Positions 42,866 through 52,635 of a stretch of DNA of 64,000 bases are shown one piece after another; position 1 is the first letter of the stretch, and every line of letters begins with the position of its first letter. The position numbers and the translations under genes are program-made. The notes below the pieces were generated by a model, which was given only the letters and a program-made list of their open reading frames with translations, searched no databases and was not told the origin of the DNA. The stretch lies in assembly GCF_000808535.1 (NCBI RefSeq), contig NZ_JWLV01000048.1, forward strand, positions 62,001 to 126,000. The letters run 5' to 3'. Origin of the DNA: Vibrio sinaloensis. GTDB lineage: Bacteria > Pseudomonadota > Gammaproteobacteria > Enterobacterales > Vibrionaceae.

Positions 42866-42890
42866 CAGAGGCTTTGATGCCTCTGCTTAA
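42866..42890 (-). terminator. Terminator after nadC
   Basis: CAGAGGC/GCCTCTG with a TTTTT tail on the minus strand. It separates nadC from the pil operon downstream. Confidence 0.7.
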
Positions 42891-42934
42891 TAATTGAAAA
42901 ATATGATTTTTATTCCAGAATCAATGGCTGCTAT

Positions 42935-43822
42935 TTATTTAAATCGCATTGAAAGGTCGAGCGCTTTAAGGTGCTTGGTGAGTGCGCCAACTGAAATGTA
43001 ATCTACACCAGTCTCAGCATATTCACGCAGTGTTGCTAACGTCACGTTTCCTGAGTTTTCTAGTGCGGCACGACCGGCATTGATTTTTACCGCTTCTCGC
43101 ATCATCTCTGTCGTAAAGTTATCGAGCATGATGATATCAGCGCCAGCATCAATCGCTTCTTGCAACTCTTCTAAGCTTTCTGTTTCAACTTCAACAGGCT
43201 TACCTGGGTTGAGCTCTTTGGCCGTTTTGATGGTTTGAGAAATGCCACCATTAGCAATAATGTGATTTTCTTTAATTAAGTAAGCATCAAACACGCCAAT
43301 GCGATGGTTAAAACCGCCACCACAGGCAACGGCATACTTCAAAGCGCTGCGTAAACCTGGAATGGTTTTGCGTGTGTCGAGAAGGCGACAGTTTGTCCCT
43401 TCAAGCTCGGCTGCGTATTGGGCGGTGATGGTTGCACAGCCGGAGAGTGTTTGAATGAAGTTCATCGCATTACGTTCGCCTGTCAATAACGCGCGCGAAG
43501 GACCTTCCAGAGTACACAATACTTGGTTTGGCTCGACTTTGTCGCCATCTTGCACATGCCAAGTAATCGTGACTTGACCACCGAGTTGCTTAAACACTTC
43601 ATCAGCCCATGCTTGGCCACAAAATACACCGTGTTCGCGAGTGATAATGGTTGCTTCATTACGAGCGTCATCAGGAATTAGACTTGCGGTGATGTCTGCG
43701 GCTGGATCGAGAGTCCCACCTAAATCTTCTTTTATGGTGTCAGCGACAGCACGTGAGATTTCTAGAGGAAGTTGCTGCTTCAAATATTCGAGGCGTTCTT
43801 GGCTGTTGTGTGTGTTTTTCAT
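42935..43822 (-). CDS. nadC: Nicotinate-nucleotide pyrophosphorylase (quinolinate phosphoribosyltransferase)
   Basis: NadC makes nicotinate mononucleotide from quinolinate and PRPP. 295 aa, with LLDTRKTIPGLRSALKYAVACGGGFNHR (QPRTase signature, near 145-172) and EVETESLEELQEA and IMLDNF later. Divergent from ampD, the common gammaproteobacterial layout. Confidence 0.96.
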   Translation of the reverse strand: MKNTHNSQERLEYLKQQLPLEISRAVADTIKEDLGGTLDPAADITASLIPDDARNEATIITREHGVFCGQAWADEVFKQLGGQVTITWHVQDGDKVEPNQVLCTLEGPSRALLTGERNAMNFIQTLSGCATITAQYAAELEGTNCRLLDTRKTIPGLRSALKYAVACGGGFNHRIGVFDAYLIKENHIIANGGISQTIKTAKELNPGKPVEVETESLEELQEAIDAGADIIMLDNFTTEMMREAVKINAGRAALENSGNVTLATLREYAETGVDYISVGALTKHLKALDLSMRFK

Positions 43823-43963
43823 CGCAAATCTAATACGCAGTTGGACAAGAGGTGGGCATGATACGCTGACTGTGGATGAAATTCAGCCTTTAATCTCGCA
43901 TTTCATTGCTAAAGGGATAAAATCACAGAAAACTCAAAGAGTAACTTCAGAAAGAGCTCAGCT

Positions 43964-44518
43964 ATGATTGATGATAGAGGTTGGTATCGACCGGCACGCC
44001 ATGTTCCCTCGCCATTTTTTGATCAAAGAAGTGATGAGACGGATATTTCGCTATTGGTCGTACACAATATTAGTCTGCCACCGGGTCAGTTTGGCGGGCC
44101 ATATATCGAGCAGTTCTTCACTGGCAAGCTCGATCCTAACGCGCATCCCTTCTTTAAGGTGATTCATACTATGGGCGTATCGGCACATTGCCTTGTTCGC
44201 CGTGATGGAGAGATCATTCAATTCGTGCCTTTTAATGCCAGAGCTTGGCACGCGGGCGTATCGAGTTTTGCTGGCCGAGAAAAATGCAACGATTACTCGA
44301 TTGGCATTGAGCTAGAAGGCTGTGATTACGTAGCTTATACCGATGCGCAATATCAATCGCTGACAGAGCTGACTCAACAGTTGCAATTGCGTTACCCGCA
44401 GATCACTTCCTCAAGAATCACTGGCCATCAGTATATCGCGCCGCTTCGTAAGAGTGACCCGGGCTTAGTCTTTGATTGGCGACGTTTTCATGATGCATTA
44501 AAACGTTGTGAGAGCTGA
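43964..44518 (+). CDS. ampD: 1,6-anhydro-N-acetylmuramyl-L-alanine amidase AmpD
   Basis: AmpD cuts the peptide from anhydro-muropeptides in the cytoplasm (cell-wall recycling; its loss derepresses AmpC in some species). 184 aa. The zinc ligands are in VVHNISLP, TGHQYIAP and the KSDPG motif. There is no signal peptide, as expected. Convergent with fldB. Confidence 0.95.
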   Translation: MIDDRGWYRPARHVPSPFFDQRSDETDISLLVVHNISLPPGQFGGPYIEQFFTGKLDPNAHPFFKVIHTMGVSAHCLVRRDGEIIQFVPFNARAWHAGVSSFAGREKCNDYSIGIELEGCDYVAYTDAQYQSLTELTQQLQLRYPQITSSRITGHQYIAPLRKSDPGLVFDWRRFHDALKRCES

Positions 44519-44571
44519 GCTCAAGCTGATTAGAAAAGGGTTGGATCTATAACCAACCCCTAAAGCATTTG

Positions 44572-45093
44572 TTAAAGCGTCTCTTGATACTCAACCAGAA
44601 CTTGTTCAACCCAAGTCGCGATGCGTTCGTCGCTGAGCTCGTATTGAGAGTCTTCATCTAGCGCTAAGCCGACAAACTTGCTCTGGTCTTCAGTTAAGGC
44701 TTTGGATGCTTCAAACTCATAGCTGTCGTCGTTTGGCCAGTATCCGATAAAATTCACTCCCGTTGCTTTGAGCTCATCGTGCAGCATGCCCATCGCATCA
44801 AGATACCATTCGCCGTATCCTTCTTGGTCACCCAGACCAAACAGTGCGACGGTTTTGCCAGCAAGAGACAGACCGCTGACCTGATCCCAAAGCTCATTCC
44901 AGTCTTCTTGAATTTCACCGAAGTCCCATGTAGAGATGCCAAGGAGCAGAAGATCGTAGTCAGCCATTAGGCTAAGAGGAGATTCTTTTACGTTGTGGAT
45001 GTCGACAAGATCGTCACCGATGATCGCGCGAATTTTTTCTGCTGCCATCTCGGTATAGCAGGTAGTTGAGCCGTAAAATAGACCGATTTTCAT
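44572..45093 (-). CDS. fldB: Flavodoxin FldB
   Basis: 173 aa from the ATG at 45093, where the family starts (MKIGLFYGSTTCYTEMAAEKI). The FMN phosphate loop YGSTTCYTE is present. LLLLGISTWDFGEIQEDW and ALFGLGDQEGYGEWY are the two isoalloxazine loops. The conserved neighbours fldB and xerD are divergent. Confidence 0.94.
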   Translation of the reverse strand: MKIGLFYGSTTCYTEMAAEKIRAIIGDDLVDIHNVKESPLSLMADYDLLLLGISTWDFGEIQEDWNELWDQVSGLSLAGKTVALFGLGDQEGYGEWYLDAMGMLHDELKATGVNFIGYWPNDDSYEFEASKALTEDQSKFVGLALDEDSQYELSDERIATWVEQVLVEYQETL

Positions 45094-45244
45094 AGCGTTT
45101 TGTTCTTTACTCGGGAGTTGATAGCGAATTCTAACCACAAATTGGCGAGGTTTGCAGCGAATATCGAAGGGAAAGGACAAATTTTATGGCTTTATTGCTT
45201 AGCCACACTTACATTGGAGCCATGTCGAAGAATTGAGGAATACC

Positions 45245-46153
45245 GTGTCTGAGGTAATGTCTCCTGAACAAGGACTTGTTGAACAGTTTTTAGATGCGAT
45301 GTGGATGGAACGCGGGTTATCCGAAAACACATTAGCGTCTTACCGCAACGATTTAAGCAAACTGCTTCAATGGATGAGTAAGCATAACTATCGTCTAGAT
45401 TTCATTAGCTTATCAGGTTTGCAGGAATATCAAACTTGGTTGGTAGACGAAGGGTACAAGCAAACTTCTCGTGCTAGAATGCTGTCGGCAATTCGTCGGT
45501 TATTTCAGTATTTGCATCGAGAGAAAGTCCGCGCGGATGATCCCAGCGCCTTACTCGTAAGCCCTAAATTGCCTAAGCGTTTACCCAAAGATCTCAGTGA
45601 AGCGCAGGTAGACGCGCTGCTTGATGCCCCCGATCCTAATGATCCCATGGAGCTTCGTGATAAAGCGATGCTGGAACTTTTGTACGCTACCGGGCTGCGT
45701 GTGACCGAGTTAGTGAGCCTTACCATGGAAAACATTAGCCTACGTCAAGGGGTGGTTCGTGTTACGGGTAAAGGGGGCAAAGAACGCCTTGTTCCGATGG
45801 GAGAAAACGCAGTCGATTGGATTGAAACTTTTCTTGAGCAGGGGCGGTCTGAGTTACTAGGTGAAAATACTTCCGATGTGGTCTTTCCAAGCAAACGGGC
45901 TCGGCAGATGACTCGCCAGACGTTTTGGCACCGGATAAAACATTACGCCGTGATAGCGGGTATTGATAGCGAAAAGTTGTCACCTCACGTATTGCGGCAT
46001 GCGTTCGCGACGCACTTACTCAATTATGGTGCTGACTTACGGGTTGTGCAGATGTTACTCGGACATAGTGACTTGTCGACCACGCAAATTTATACTCATG
46101 TCGCCACAGAGCGATTGAAACAATTACACAGCGAGCACCACCCAAGGGCGTAG
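45245..46153 (+). CDS. xerD: Site-specific tyrosine recombinase XerD
   Basis: XerD, with XerC, resolves chromosome dimers at dif and is used by Vibrio filamentous phages. 302 aa from a GTG at 45245 with GAGGA upstream; an ATG at 45257 is possible. Catalytic residues: Arg in TGLRVTEL, HVLRHAFATHLL, LGHSDLS and Tyr in TTQIYTHV. It is a core gene here, not an element integrase, and precedes dsbC and recJ as usual. Confidence 0.97.
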   Translation: MSEVMSPEQGLVEQFLDAMWMERGLSENTLASYRNDLSKLLQWMSKHNYRLDFISLSGLQEYQTWLVDEGYKQTSRARMLSAIRRLFQYLHREKVRADDPSALLVSPKLPKRLPKDLSEAQVDALLDAPDPNDPMELRDKAMLELLYATGLRVTELVSLTMENISLRQGVVRVTGKGGKERLVPMGENAVDWIETFLEQGRSELLGENTSDVVFPSKRARQMTRQTFWHRIKHYAVIAGIDSEKLSPHVLRHAFATHLLNYGADLRVVQMLLGHSDLSTTQIYTHVATERLKQLHSEHHPRA

Positions 46154-46181
46154 GCTCTCGCACAAAATGAAGGTGAACTTG

Positions 46182-46925
46182 ATGAGCGTATTACGCCGTA
46201 TGACTCTACTGACTCTGCCGTTGCTCCTTGCGGCCCAGAGTGTTTCTGCAAACGAAGTGACATTTGACAAAGCTCAGCTTGAAGCGCGCTTTGCAAAACT
46301 GGGTTTGGAAGTGAAGCAAGTGGTTCCTGCTGATATTGATGGTCTCGTGGAAGTGCAAACAACCGGTGGGGTGTTATTCGCTTCACCAACGGGTGATTAC
46401 TTTCTTGCCGGGACCTTGTACAAGTTAGATGGGAATGGTCAGTACGAAGATGTACTTGCCAAGCGCCAGGCACCTATTAATGCGGCCAAAATTGAATCGT
46501 TCAAGGACAGCATGATCGAGTTCAAAGCCGACAACGAAAAGTACGTAGTGACGGTATTTACCGACATTACATGTGGTTACTGTGTTCGCCTACATAATCA
46601 GATGCAAGGCTACAATGAGCTGGGTATTACTGTTCGCTACATGGCATACCCACGTCAAGGTGGAACGGGTTCCGTCGCGGATCAAATGGCGGCCATTTGG
46701 GGGGCTGATAATCCTCAGTCTGCGATGCATGACGGTAAAGTAAACCGCAAGTTCCCAGAACAGAGCAAAGACTTTGCCAAGTATCAAGACATCATCAAAC
46801 AGCATTATGCGTTAGGTCGAGAACTTGGTATTAGTGGAACGCCTGCTATCTTCCTTCCTAACGGCGAAATGGTGGGTGGTTACTTACCGCCAGCACAGCT
46901 TTTACAGCGCCTTGAACAGATTTAA
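46182..46925 (+). CDS. dsbC: Thiol:disulfide interchange protein DsbC
   Basis: A periplasmic disulfide isomerase. 247 aa from the ATG at 46182 (AAGGTG upstream; an ATG at 46167 is in frame). Signal peptide about residues 1-22 ending VSANEV. Dimerisation domain to ~85, then a thioredoxin fold with the active site TDITCGYC. The cis-Pro loop is GTPAIF. The second, structural cysteine pair of E. coli DsbC is absent: no other Cys occurs in the mature protein. Confidence 0.94.
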   Translation: MSVLRRMTLLTLPLLLAAQSVSANEVTFDKAQLEARFAKLGLEVKQVVPADIDGLVEVQTTGGVLFASPTGDYFLAGTLYKLDGNGQYEDVLAKRQAPINAAKIESFKDSMIEFKADNEKYVVTVFTDITCGYCVRLHNQMQGYNELGITVRYMAYPRQGGTGSVADQMAAIWGADNPQSAMHDGKVNRKFPEQSKDFAKYQDIIKQHYALGRELGISGTPAIFLPNGEMVGGYLPPAQLLQRLEQI

Positions 46926-46953
46926 TAATCTGCTGACTTGATTGAATAAGATT

Positions 46954-46978
46954 GGGAGCGTCGTAATGCTCCCTTTTT
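46954..46978 (+). terminator. Terminator of dsbC
   Basis: GGGAGC-GTCGTAAT-GCTCCC followed by TTTTT. Confidence 0.75.
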
Positions 46979-47032
46979 GTTTATACTCAGACCACGTACC
47001 TTAGGTTTCCCCAACAAGACCTCACGATATTT

Positions 47033-48769
47033 ATGATAGAAATTCAACGACGACCGGAAGTCGATCTCTCTCTGCTCCCTGACACCATTGCACCTCTGTT
47101 AAAACGCGTTTATATCAGCCGCGGAATTACATCGCCTGAGCAACTCGAAACAACGGCAAGAGCACTGCACTCTTATCAAAAACTGCACGGGATAGAGGCT
47201 GCTGTTGAGCTGCTTTTCAACGCAATTGCGGAGCAAAAGCGAATTATTGTGGTGGGTGATTTTGATGCCGATGGTGCAACCAGCTCTGCGCTTTCTGTGC
47301 TTGCGCTGCGCATGCTCGGCTCAAACAATGTTGATTATCTTGTTCCTAACCGCTTTGAAGATGGCTATGGCTTAAGCCCAGAGGTGGTAGATCAAGCGAT
47401 CGAAATTGGCGCACAAGTGATCATGACGGTCGACAACGGCGTCTCTTCTATTGATGGTGTGCGTTATGCCAAAGAGCAAGGGCTAAAGGTATTGGTGACT
47501 GACCACCATTTACCTGGTCATGAACTGCCAAATGTTGATGCTATGGTCAATCCCAACCTTCAAGAATGTGCGTTTCCATCAAAAGCATTAGCAGGTGTGG
47601 GCGTGGCGTTTTATCTGATGATGGCGCTTTGTGTCCATATGCGTAAAAACGGTTGGTTTGCCCAGCAAGGAATGGCAGAACCGAAATTGATGGAGCTGAT
47701 TGACCTAGTGGCGCTAGGTACAGTGGCTGACGTTGTGCCGCTGGATGAAAACAACCGTATTTTAGTCCATCAGGGATTGCAGCGAATTCGCGCAGGTAAA
47801 GCGCGCCCGGGAATTCAAGCTTTGATTGAAGTCGCTAAGCGTGATGCAAGGCGATTGGTGGCGTCTGACTTTGGCTTTGCTTTAGGTCCGCGCATTAATG
47901 CCGCGGGGCGCTTGGATGATATGTCGTTTGGTGTTGAGCTTTTGATGGCGAGTAACATCCATGCAGCTCGTCGAATGGCAAGTGAGTTGGATGGACTAAA
48001 CCAGACGCGCAAAGAAATTGAAGAAGGCATGAAGCAAGAAGCGATGGCTTTTTGTGAGCGCTTACAGTTTGGTGATAGCGATATGCCCCATGGTTTGGTC
48101 TTGTTCCAACGCGATTGGCACCAAGGCGTGATTGGGATCTTAGCATCGCGAATCAAAGAGAAGTTTCATCGCCCTGTAATAGCGTTTGCTGATGGAGGTG
48201 AGGGAAGCATTAAAGGCTCATGTCGTTCGATTCCTGGCCTGCATATGCGTGATGTGCTCGATCGCATCGATACTCAAAATCCAGGTTTGATTGTGAAGTT
48301 TGGTGGGCATGCGATGGCGGCAGGCTTGACGATTATGGAAAGCAACTTTGAGCGTTTTGCTAAGCTGTTTGATGAGGCGGTGAAACAGGACTTAGACGAA
48401 GCTGCGCTCAAAGGTGTGATTCTTTCTGATGGTGAGCTAAAGCCGGAGGAATTCTCTATGCACACGGCTGAAATGCTTCGTGCTGGTGGCCCTTGGGGAC
48501 AGGCGTTTCCGGAGCCTTTGTTCGATGGCGAGTTTAAAGTCTTACATCAGAAGTTGGTGGGAGAGAAACATCTCAAATTAATGCTTGAGCCTCTACATAA
48601 AGGCCACCCAACCAATATCATGATCGATGGGATTGCCTTTAACGTTGATTTGCGACGTTGGCCGGACGCGTCAGTCAAGACCGTTCACTTAGCTTATAAG
48701 CTAGATATCAATGAGTTTCGTGGCAATCAGTCATTGCAGTTGATGATTGACCATCTGGAAGCCCGCTAA
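47033..48769 (+). CDS. recJ: Single-stranded-DNA-specific exonuclease RecJ
   Basis: A 5'-3' ssDNA exonuclease of RecFOR recombination and mismatch repair. 578 aa, with the DHH motifs VVGDFDADGATSSAL (near 74-88), TVDNGVSS, VTDHHLP (DHH) and the DHHA1 segment GGHAMAAGLTI near 423. It follows xerD and dsbC in the usual order and is followed by a terminator. Confidence 0.97.
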   Translation: MIEIQRRPEVDLSLLPDTIAPLLKRVYISRGITSPEQLETTARALHSYQKLHGIEAAVELLFNAIAEQKRIIVVGDFDADGATSSALSVLALRMLGSNNVDYLVPNRFEDGYGLSPEVVDQAIEIGAQVIMTVDNGVSSIDGVRYAKEQGLKVLVTDHHLPGHELPNVDAMVNPNLQECAFPSKALAGVGVAFYLMMALCVHMRKNGWFAQQGMAEPKLMELIDLVALGTVADVVPLDENNRILVHQGLQRIRAGKARPGIQALIEVAKRDARRLVASDFGFALGPRINAAGRLDDMSFGVELLMASNIHAARRMASELDGLNQTRKEIEEGMKQEAMAFCERLQFGDSDMPHGLVLFQRDWHQGVIGILASRIKEKFHRPVIAFADGGEGSIKGSCRSIPGLHMRDVLDRIDTQNPGLIVKFGGHAMAAGLTIMESNFERFAKLFDEAVKQDLDEAALKGVILSDGELKPEEFSMHTAEMLRAGGPWGQAFPEPLFDGEFKVLHQKLVGEKHLKLMLEPLHKGHPTNIMIDGIAFNVDLRRWPDASVKTVHLAYKLDINEFRGNQSLQLMIDHLEAR

Positions 48770-48795
48770 CGCTTTGCGCTTGGTAGGTTAACGAT

Positions 48796-48824
48796 AGGGT
48801 TGATGCGTTCCATCAACCCTTTTT
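48796..48824 (+). terminator. Terminator of recJ
   Basis: AGGGTTGATG-CGTTC-CATCAACCCT followed by TTTT. Confidence 0.85.
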
Positions 48825-48944
48825 GATTTTCTAAGGCTGCGCATCTTTCTTCTCATTCCCTAATAACCTTTCATATTTATTTAAAACTCGCCTATCAAAC
48901 TGTGATAGCTAGCACGCTTTCTTCCCATCTGTTTACAAATTGTA

Positions 48945-48959
48945 ATTGGTCAGACCAAT
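48945..48959. promoter_or_regulatory. PdhR operator, distal
   Basis: ATTGGTCAGACCAAT, an exact match to the ATTGGT-N3-ACCAAT PdhR consensus, 167 bp upstream of pdhR. Confidence 0.85.
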
Positions 48960-49081
48960 TTGATTGATGTTTTAATCCACTATTGTTATCAAGATGTTGA
49001 AGCGTGACCTGTTCTATGATTTAGGTCAACTTTTGTCTGGAACTTGCGTTTTAATTATGTTAATTTCCTCGCCAACATAAA

Positions 49082-49096
49082 ATTGGTATTACCAAT
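49082..49096. promoter_or_regulatory. PdhR operator, proximal
   Basis: ATTGGTATTACCAAT, a second exact match, 29 bp before the pdhR ATG. It should give autorepression of pdhR-aceEF that is relieved by pyruvate. No gene is seen in 48825-49125. Confidence 0.88.
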
Positions 49097-49125
49097 TGAC
49101 TGCAAAGAGTAGAAGAATAACAACT

Positions 49126-49893
49126 ATGGCTTATCAAAGGATTCGTCAGCCAAAACTTTCTGATGTCATTGAACAAGAGTTAGAAAGGCTGATTGTGGAA
49201 GGAACATTGTCTCCGGGGCAACAATTGCCGCCAGAGCGCGAGCTGGCTAAACAGTTTGATGTGTCTCGTCCTTCAATCCGTGAGGCAATTCAACGCCTTG
49301 AAGCGAAGCGTCTTCTTACTCGTCGACAGGGTGGTGGCACATTCGTTAGCGAAAACATCTGGACCAGCTTTTCAGATCCTCTGCTAAATTTATTGTCTAG
49401 CCACTCAGAGACTCAGCTTGATTTACTGGAAACGCGTCATGCGATGGAAGGTATCTCAGCGTACTTTGCAGCCGTTCGTGGGACTGAAGAAGATTTCGCT
49501 CGTATCGAGGCAAGCCTCGAAAAAATCAGTGAGCAACAAACTGAGAAAAACATTGAAGCGGAAGCCGCTGCAGTTATGCAGTTTCTGATCGCTTTAACGG
49601 AAGCGGCGCATAACGTAGTGCTGCTGCATATTGTTCGCAGTTTAGCGCCATTGCTTGAGCAGAATATCTTACAGAATTTAAAGCTCTTACACCGCCGCGA
49701 TGAAGTGGTCGAAAAAGTAAGTAAACACAGAGCTAATATCGTGGAAGCGATCGTTTCAGGTAAGCCAGAAAAGGCGCGTGAAATGTGTCATTCACACTTA
49801 GCTTATATTGAAGAAACATTGTTGGATTTGACTCGTGAAGAGTCGCGCAGAGAGCGCTCTTTGCGTCGAATTCAACAAGGTAACGACTCTTGA
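49126..49893 (+). CDS. pdhR: Pyruvate dehydrogenase complex repressor PdhR
   Basis: 255 aa from the ATG at 49126; a longer frame starts within the operator and is unlikely. N-terminal GntR winged helix: LPPERELAKQFDVSRPSIREAIQRLEAKRLL and RQGGGTFV. C-terminal FCD effector domain with the conserved acidic and His residues. It represses the pyruvate dehydrogenase operon when pyruvate is low. First gene of the pdhR-aceE-aceF group. Confidence 0.96.
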   Translation: MAYQRIRQPKLSDVIEQELERLIVEGTLSPGQQLPPERELAKQFDVSRPSIREAIQRLEAKRLLTRRQGGGTFVSENIWTSFSDPLLNLLSSHSETQLDLLETRHAMEGISAYFAAVRGTEEDFARIEASLEKISEQQTEKNIEAEAAAVMQFLIALTEAAHNVVLLHIVRSLAPLLEQNILQNLKLLHRRDEVVEKVSKHRANIVEAIVSGKPEKAREMCHSHLAYIEETLLDLTREESRRERSLRRIQQGNDS

Positions 49894-49941
49894 AGTCGTT
49901 GCGTAAATAACTAGATCCAACCAACAGAAGGATAGATCGCC

Positions 49942-52605
49942 ATGTCTGACATGAAGCATGACGTAGACGCACTGGAAACTCAAGATTGGCTGCAAGCCCT
50001 AGAGTCAGTAGTACGTGAAGAAGGTGTAGAACGTGCACAGTTCCTACTAGAAACTGTTCTAGAGAAAGCACGTCTAGACGGCGTTGATATGCCAACTGGT
50101 ATCAACACGAACTACATCAACACGATTCCGGCAGCACAAGAGCCAGCATACCCAGGTGATGTGACTCTTGAACGTCGTATTCGCTCAATCATTCGCTGGA
50201 ACGCAATCATGATCGTATTGCGTGCATCTAAGAAAGACCTAGACCTTGGTGGTCACATGGCTTCTTACCAATCAGCGGCTGCATTCTACGAAGTCTGTTT
50301 CAACCACTTCTTCCGCGCTCCAAATGAGACGGACGGTGGCGATCTAGTTTACTACCAAGGTCATATCTCACCGGGTATCTACTCTCGTGCATTCGTTGAA
50401 GGTCGTCTAACTGAAGAGCAGCTAGATAACTTCCGTCAAGAAGTAGATGGCAAAGGTATCCCATCATACCCGCACCCTAAACTAATGCCTGAATTCTGGC
50501 AATTCCCTACAGTATCTATGGGTCTTGGTCCAATCTCTGCGATCTACCAAGCTCGTTTCCTTAAGTACCTAGAAGGTCGTGGTCTTAAAGATACTTCTGC
50601 TCAACGTGTATACGCTTTCCTAGGCGACGGTGAGATGGATGAGCCAGAATCACGTGGTTCTCTATCTTTCGCTGCGCGTGAGAAACTGGACAACCTTTGT
50701 TTCCTAATCAACTGTAACCTACAGCGTCTAGATGGCCCTGTAATGGGTAACGGTAGCATCATCCAAGAGCTAGAAGGTCTGTTCAAAGGCGCTGGCTGGA
50801 ACGTTGTTAAGGTTATCTGGGGCAACAACTGGGATGCACTACTGGCGAAAGACACGTCAGGTAAGCTTCTACAGCTAATGAACGAAACTGTAGATGGCGA
50901 CTACCAAACATTTAAATCTAAAGATGGCGCATACGTACGTGAGCACTTCTTTGGTAAGTACCCTGAGACAGCTGCATTGGTTGCAGACATGACTGATGAC
51001 GAAATCTTCGCACTTAAGCGTGGTGGTCACGACTCTTCTAAACTGTACGCAGCTTACAAGAACGCAGCAGAAACGAAAGGTCGTCCAACAGTAATCCTAG
51101 CGAAGACTGTTAAAGGTTACGGCATGGGTGAAGCGGCGGAAGGTAAGAACATCGCGCACCAAGTTAAGAAGATGGACATGACTCACGTACTACACCTACG
51201 TGATCGTCTAGGCCTTCAGGACATCCTAACTGACGAAGCAGTGAAAGAACTTCCATACCTGAAACTTGAAGAAGGTTCAGCGGAATACGAATACCTACAC
51301 GCTCGTCGTAAAGCACTAAAAGGTTACACGCCACAGCGTCTACCTAAGTTCACTCAAGAATTCAAAGTGCCTGAGCTAGAAGAGTTCGCTCCGCTACTAA
51401 GCGAGCAGAAGCGTGATATCTCTACAACAATGGCTTACGTTCGTACTCTTAACATCCTGCTTAAGAACAAGAACATTGGTAAGAACATCGTTCCTATCAT
51501 CTGTGACGAAGCTCGTACGTTCGGTATGGAAGGTCTGTTCCGTCAGATCGGTATTTACAACCCGCACGGTCAGAACTACACACCTCAAGATCGCGACATT
51601 GTTTCTTACTACAAAGAAGCAACGTCAGGTCAGGTTCTACAAGAAGGTATCAACGAGCTAGGCTCAATGGCATCTTGGGTTGCGGCTGCGACTTCATACA
51701 GCACCAACGATCTGCCAATGATCCCGTTCTACATCTACTACTCTATGTTCGGTTTCCAACGTGTTGGCGACATGGCGTGGATGGCTGGTGACCAACAAGC
51801 TCGCGGTTTCCTACTAGGTGCTACTGCAGGTCGTACTACGCTAAACGGTGAAGGTCTACAGCACGAAGACGGCCACTCGCACATCATGGCGAACACGGTT
51901 CCTAACTGTATTTCTTACGACCCAACATTCGCTTACGAAGTTGCAGTCATCATGCAAGATGGTATTCGTCGTATGTACGGTGAGAACCAAGAGAACGTGT
52001 TCTACTACCTAACGGTAATGAACGAAAACTACGCAATGCCAGCAATGCCAGAAGGCGCTGAAGAAGGCATCCGTAAGGGTATCTACAAGCTTGAGTCTTA
52101 CGCAGGTGACAAGTCTAAAGTTCAGCTAATGGGCTCTGGTACTATCATGAACGAAGTACGTAAAGCAGCGACTATCCTGAGCGAAGAGTACGGCATCGCA
52201 TCTGACGTGTTCTCTGTAACATCGTTCAACGAGCTAACTCGTGACGGTCAAGACGCAGAGCGTTACAACATGCTTCACCCAGAAGCAGAAGCGAAAGTAC
52301 CTTACATTGCACAAGTAATGGGCAGCGAGCCAGCTATCGCCGCGACTGACTACATGAAGAACTACTGTGAGCAAGTTCGCGCGTTCATGCCTTCTGAGTC
52401 TTACAAAGTACTTGGTACTGATGGTTACGGCCGTTCTGACAGCCGTGAGAACCTACGTCGTCACTTCGAAGTTAACGCGGGCTACGTAGTTGTTGCAGCT
52501 CTTACTGAGCTAGCGAAACGTGGTGATGTTGAGAAGTCAGTCGTCGTTGAAGCGATTGCTAAGTTTGACATCGACACTGAAAAAACAAACCCACTTTACG
52601 CTTAA
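49942..52605 (+). CDS. aceE: Pyruvate dehydrogenase E1 component AceE
   Basis: E1 decarboxylates pyruvate with thiamine diphosphate. 887 aa, the homodimeric E1 type. The thiamine-binding motif is GDGEMDEPESRG...NCNLQ (near 230-260), and the transketolase central domain begins near 480. AGAAGGA lies before the ATG. Codon use is strongly biased as in highly expressed genes. It is followed after 30 bp by aceF. Confidence 0.98.
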   Translation: MSDMKHDVDALETQDWLQALESVVREEGVERAQFLLETVLEKARLDGVDMPTGINTNYINTIPAAQEPAYPGDVTLERRIRSIIRWNAIMIVLRASKKDLDLGGHMASYQSAAAFYEVCFNHFFRAPNETDGGDLVYYQGHISPGIYSRAFVEGRLTEEQLDNFRQEVDGKGIPSYPHPKLMPEFWQFPTVSMGLGPISAIYQARFLKYLEGRGLKDTSAQRVYAFLGDGEMDEPESRGSLSFAAREKLDNLCFLINCNLQRLDGPVMGNGSIIQELEGLFKGAGWNVVKVIWGNNWDALLAKDTSGKLLQLMNETVDGDYQTFKSKDGAYVREHFFGKYPETAALVADMTDDEIFALKRGGHDSSKLYAAYKNAAETKGRPTVILAKTVKGYGMGEAAEGKNIAHQVKKMDMTHVLHLRDRLGLQDILTDEAVKELPYLKLEEGSAEYEYLHARRKALKGYTPQRLPKFTQEFKVPELEEFAPLLSEQKRDISTTMAYVRTLNILLKNKNIGKNIVPIICDEARTFGMEGLFRQIGIYNPHGQNYTPQDRDIVSYYKEATSGQVLQEGINELGSMASWVAAATSYSTNDLPMIPFYIYYSMFGFQRVGDMAWMAGDQQARGFLLGATAGRTTLNGEGLQHEDGHSHIMANTVPNCISYDPTFAYEVAVIMQDGIRRMYGENQENVFYYLTVMNENYAMPAMPEGAEEGIRKGIYKLESYAGDKSKVQLMGSGTIMNEVRKAATILSEEYGIASDVFSVTSFNELTRDGQDAERYNMLHPEAEAKVPYIAQVMGSEPAIAATDYMKNYCEQVRAFMPSESYKVLGTDGYGRSDSRENLRRHFEVNAGYVVVAALTELAKRGDVEKSVVVEAIAKFDIDTEKTNPLYA

Positions 52606-52635
52606 TACAGCGCTTAACTAGAAGGTAAATAAGCA

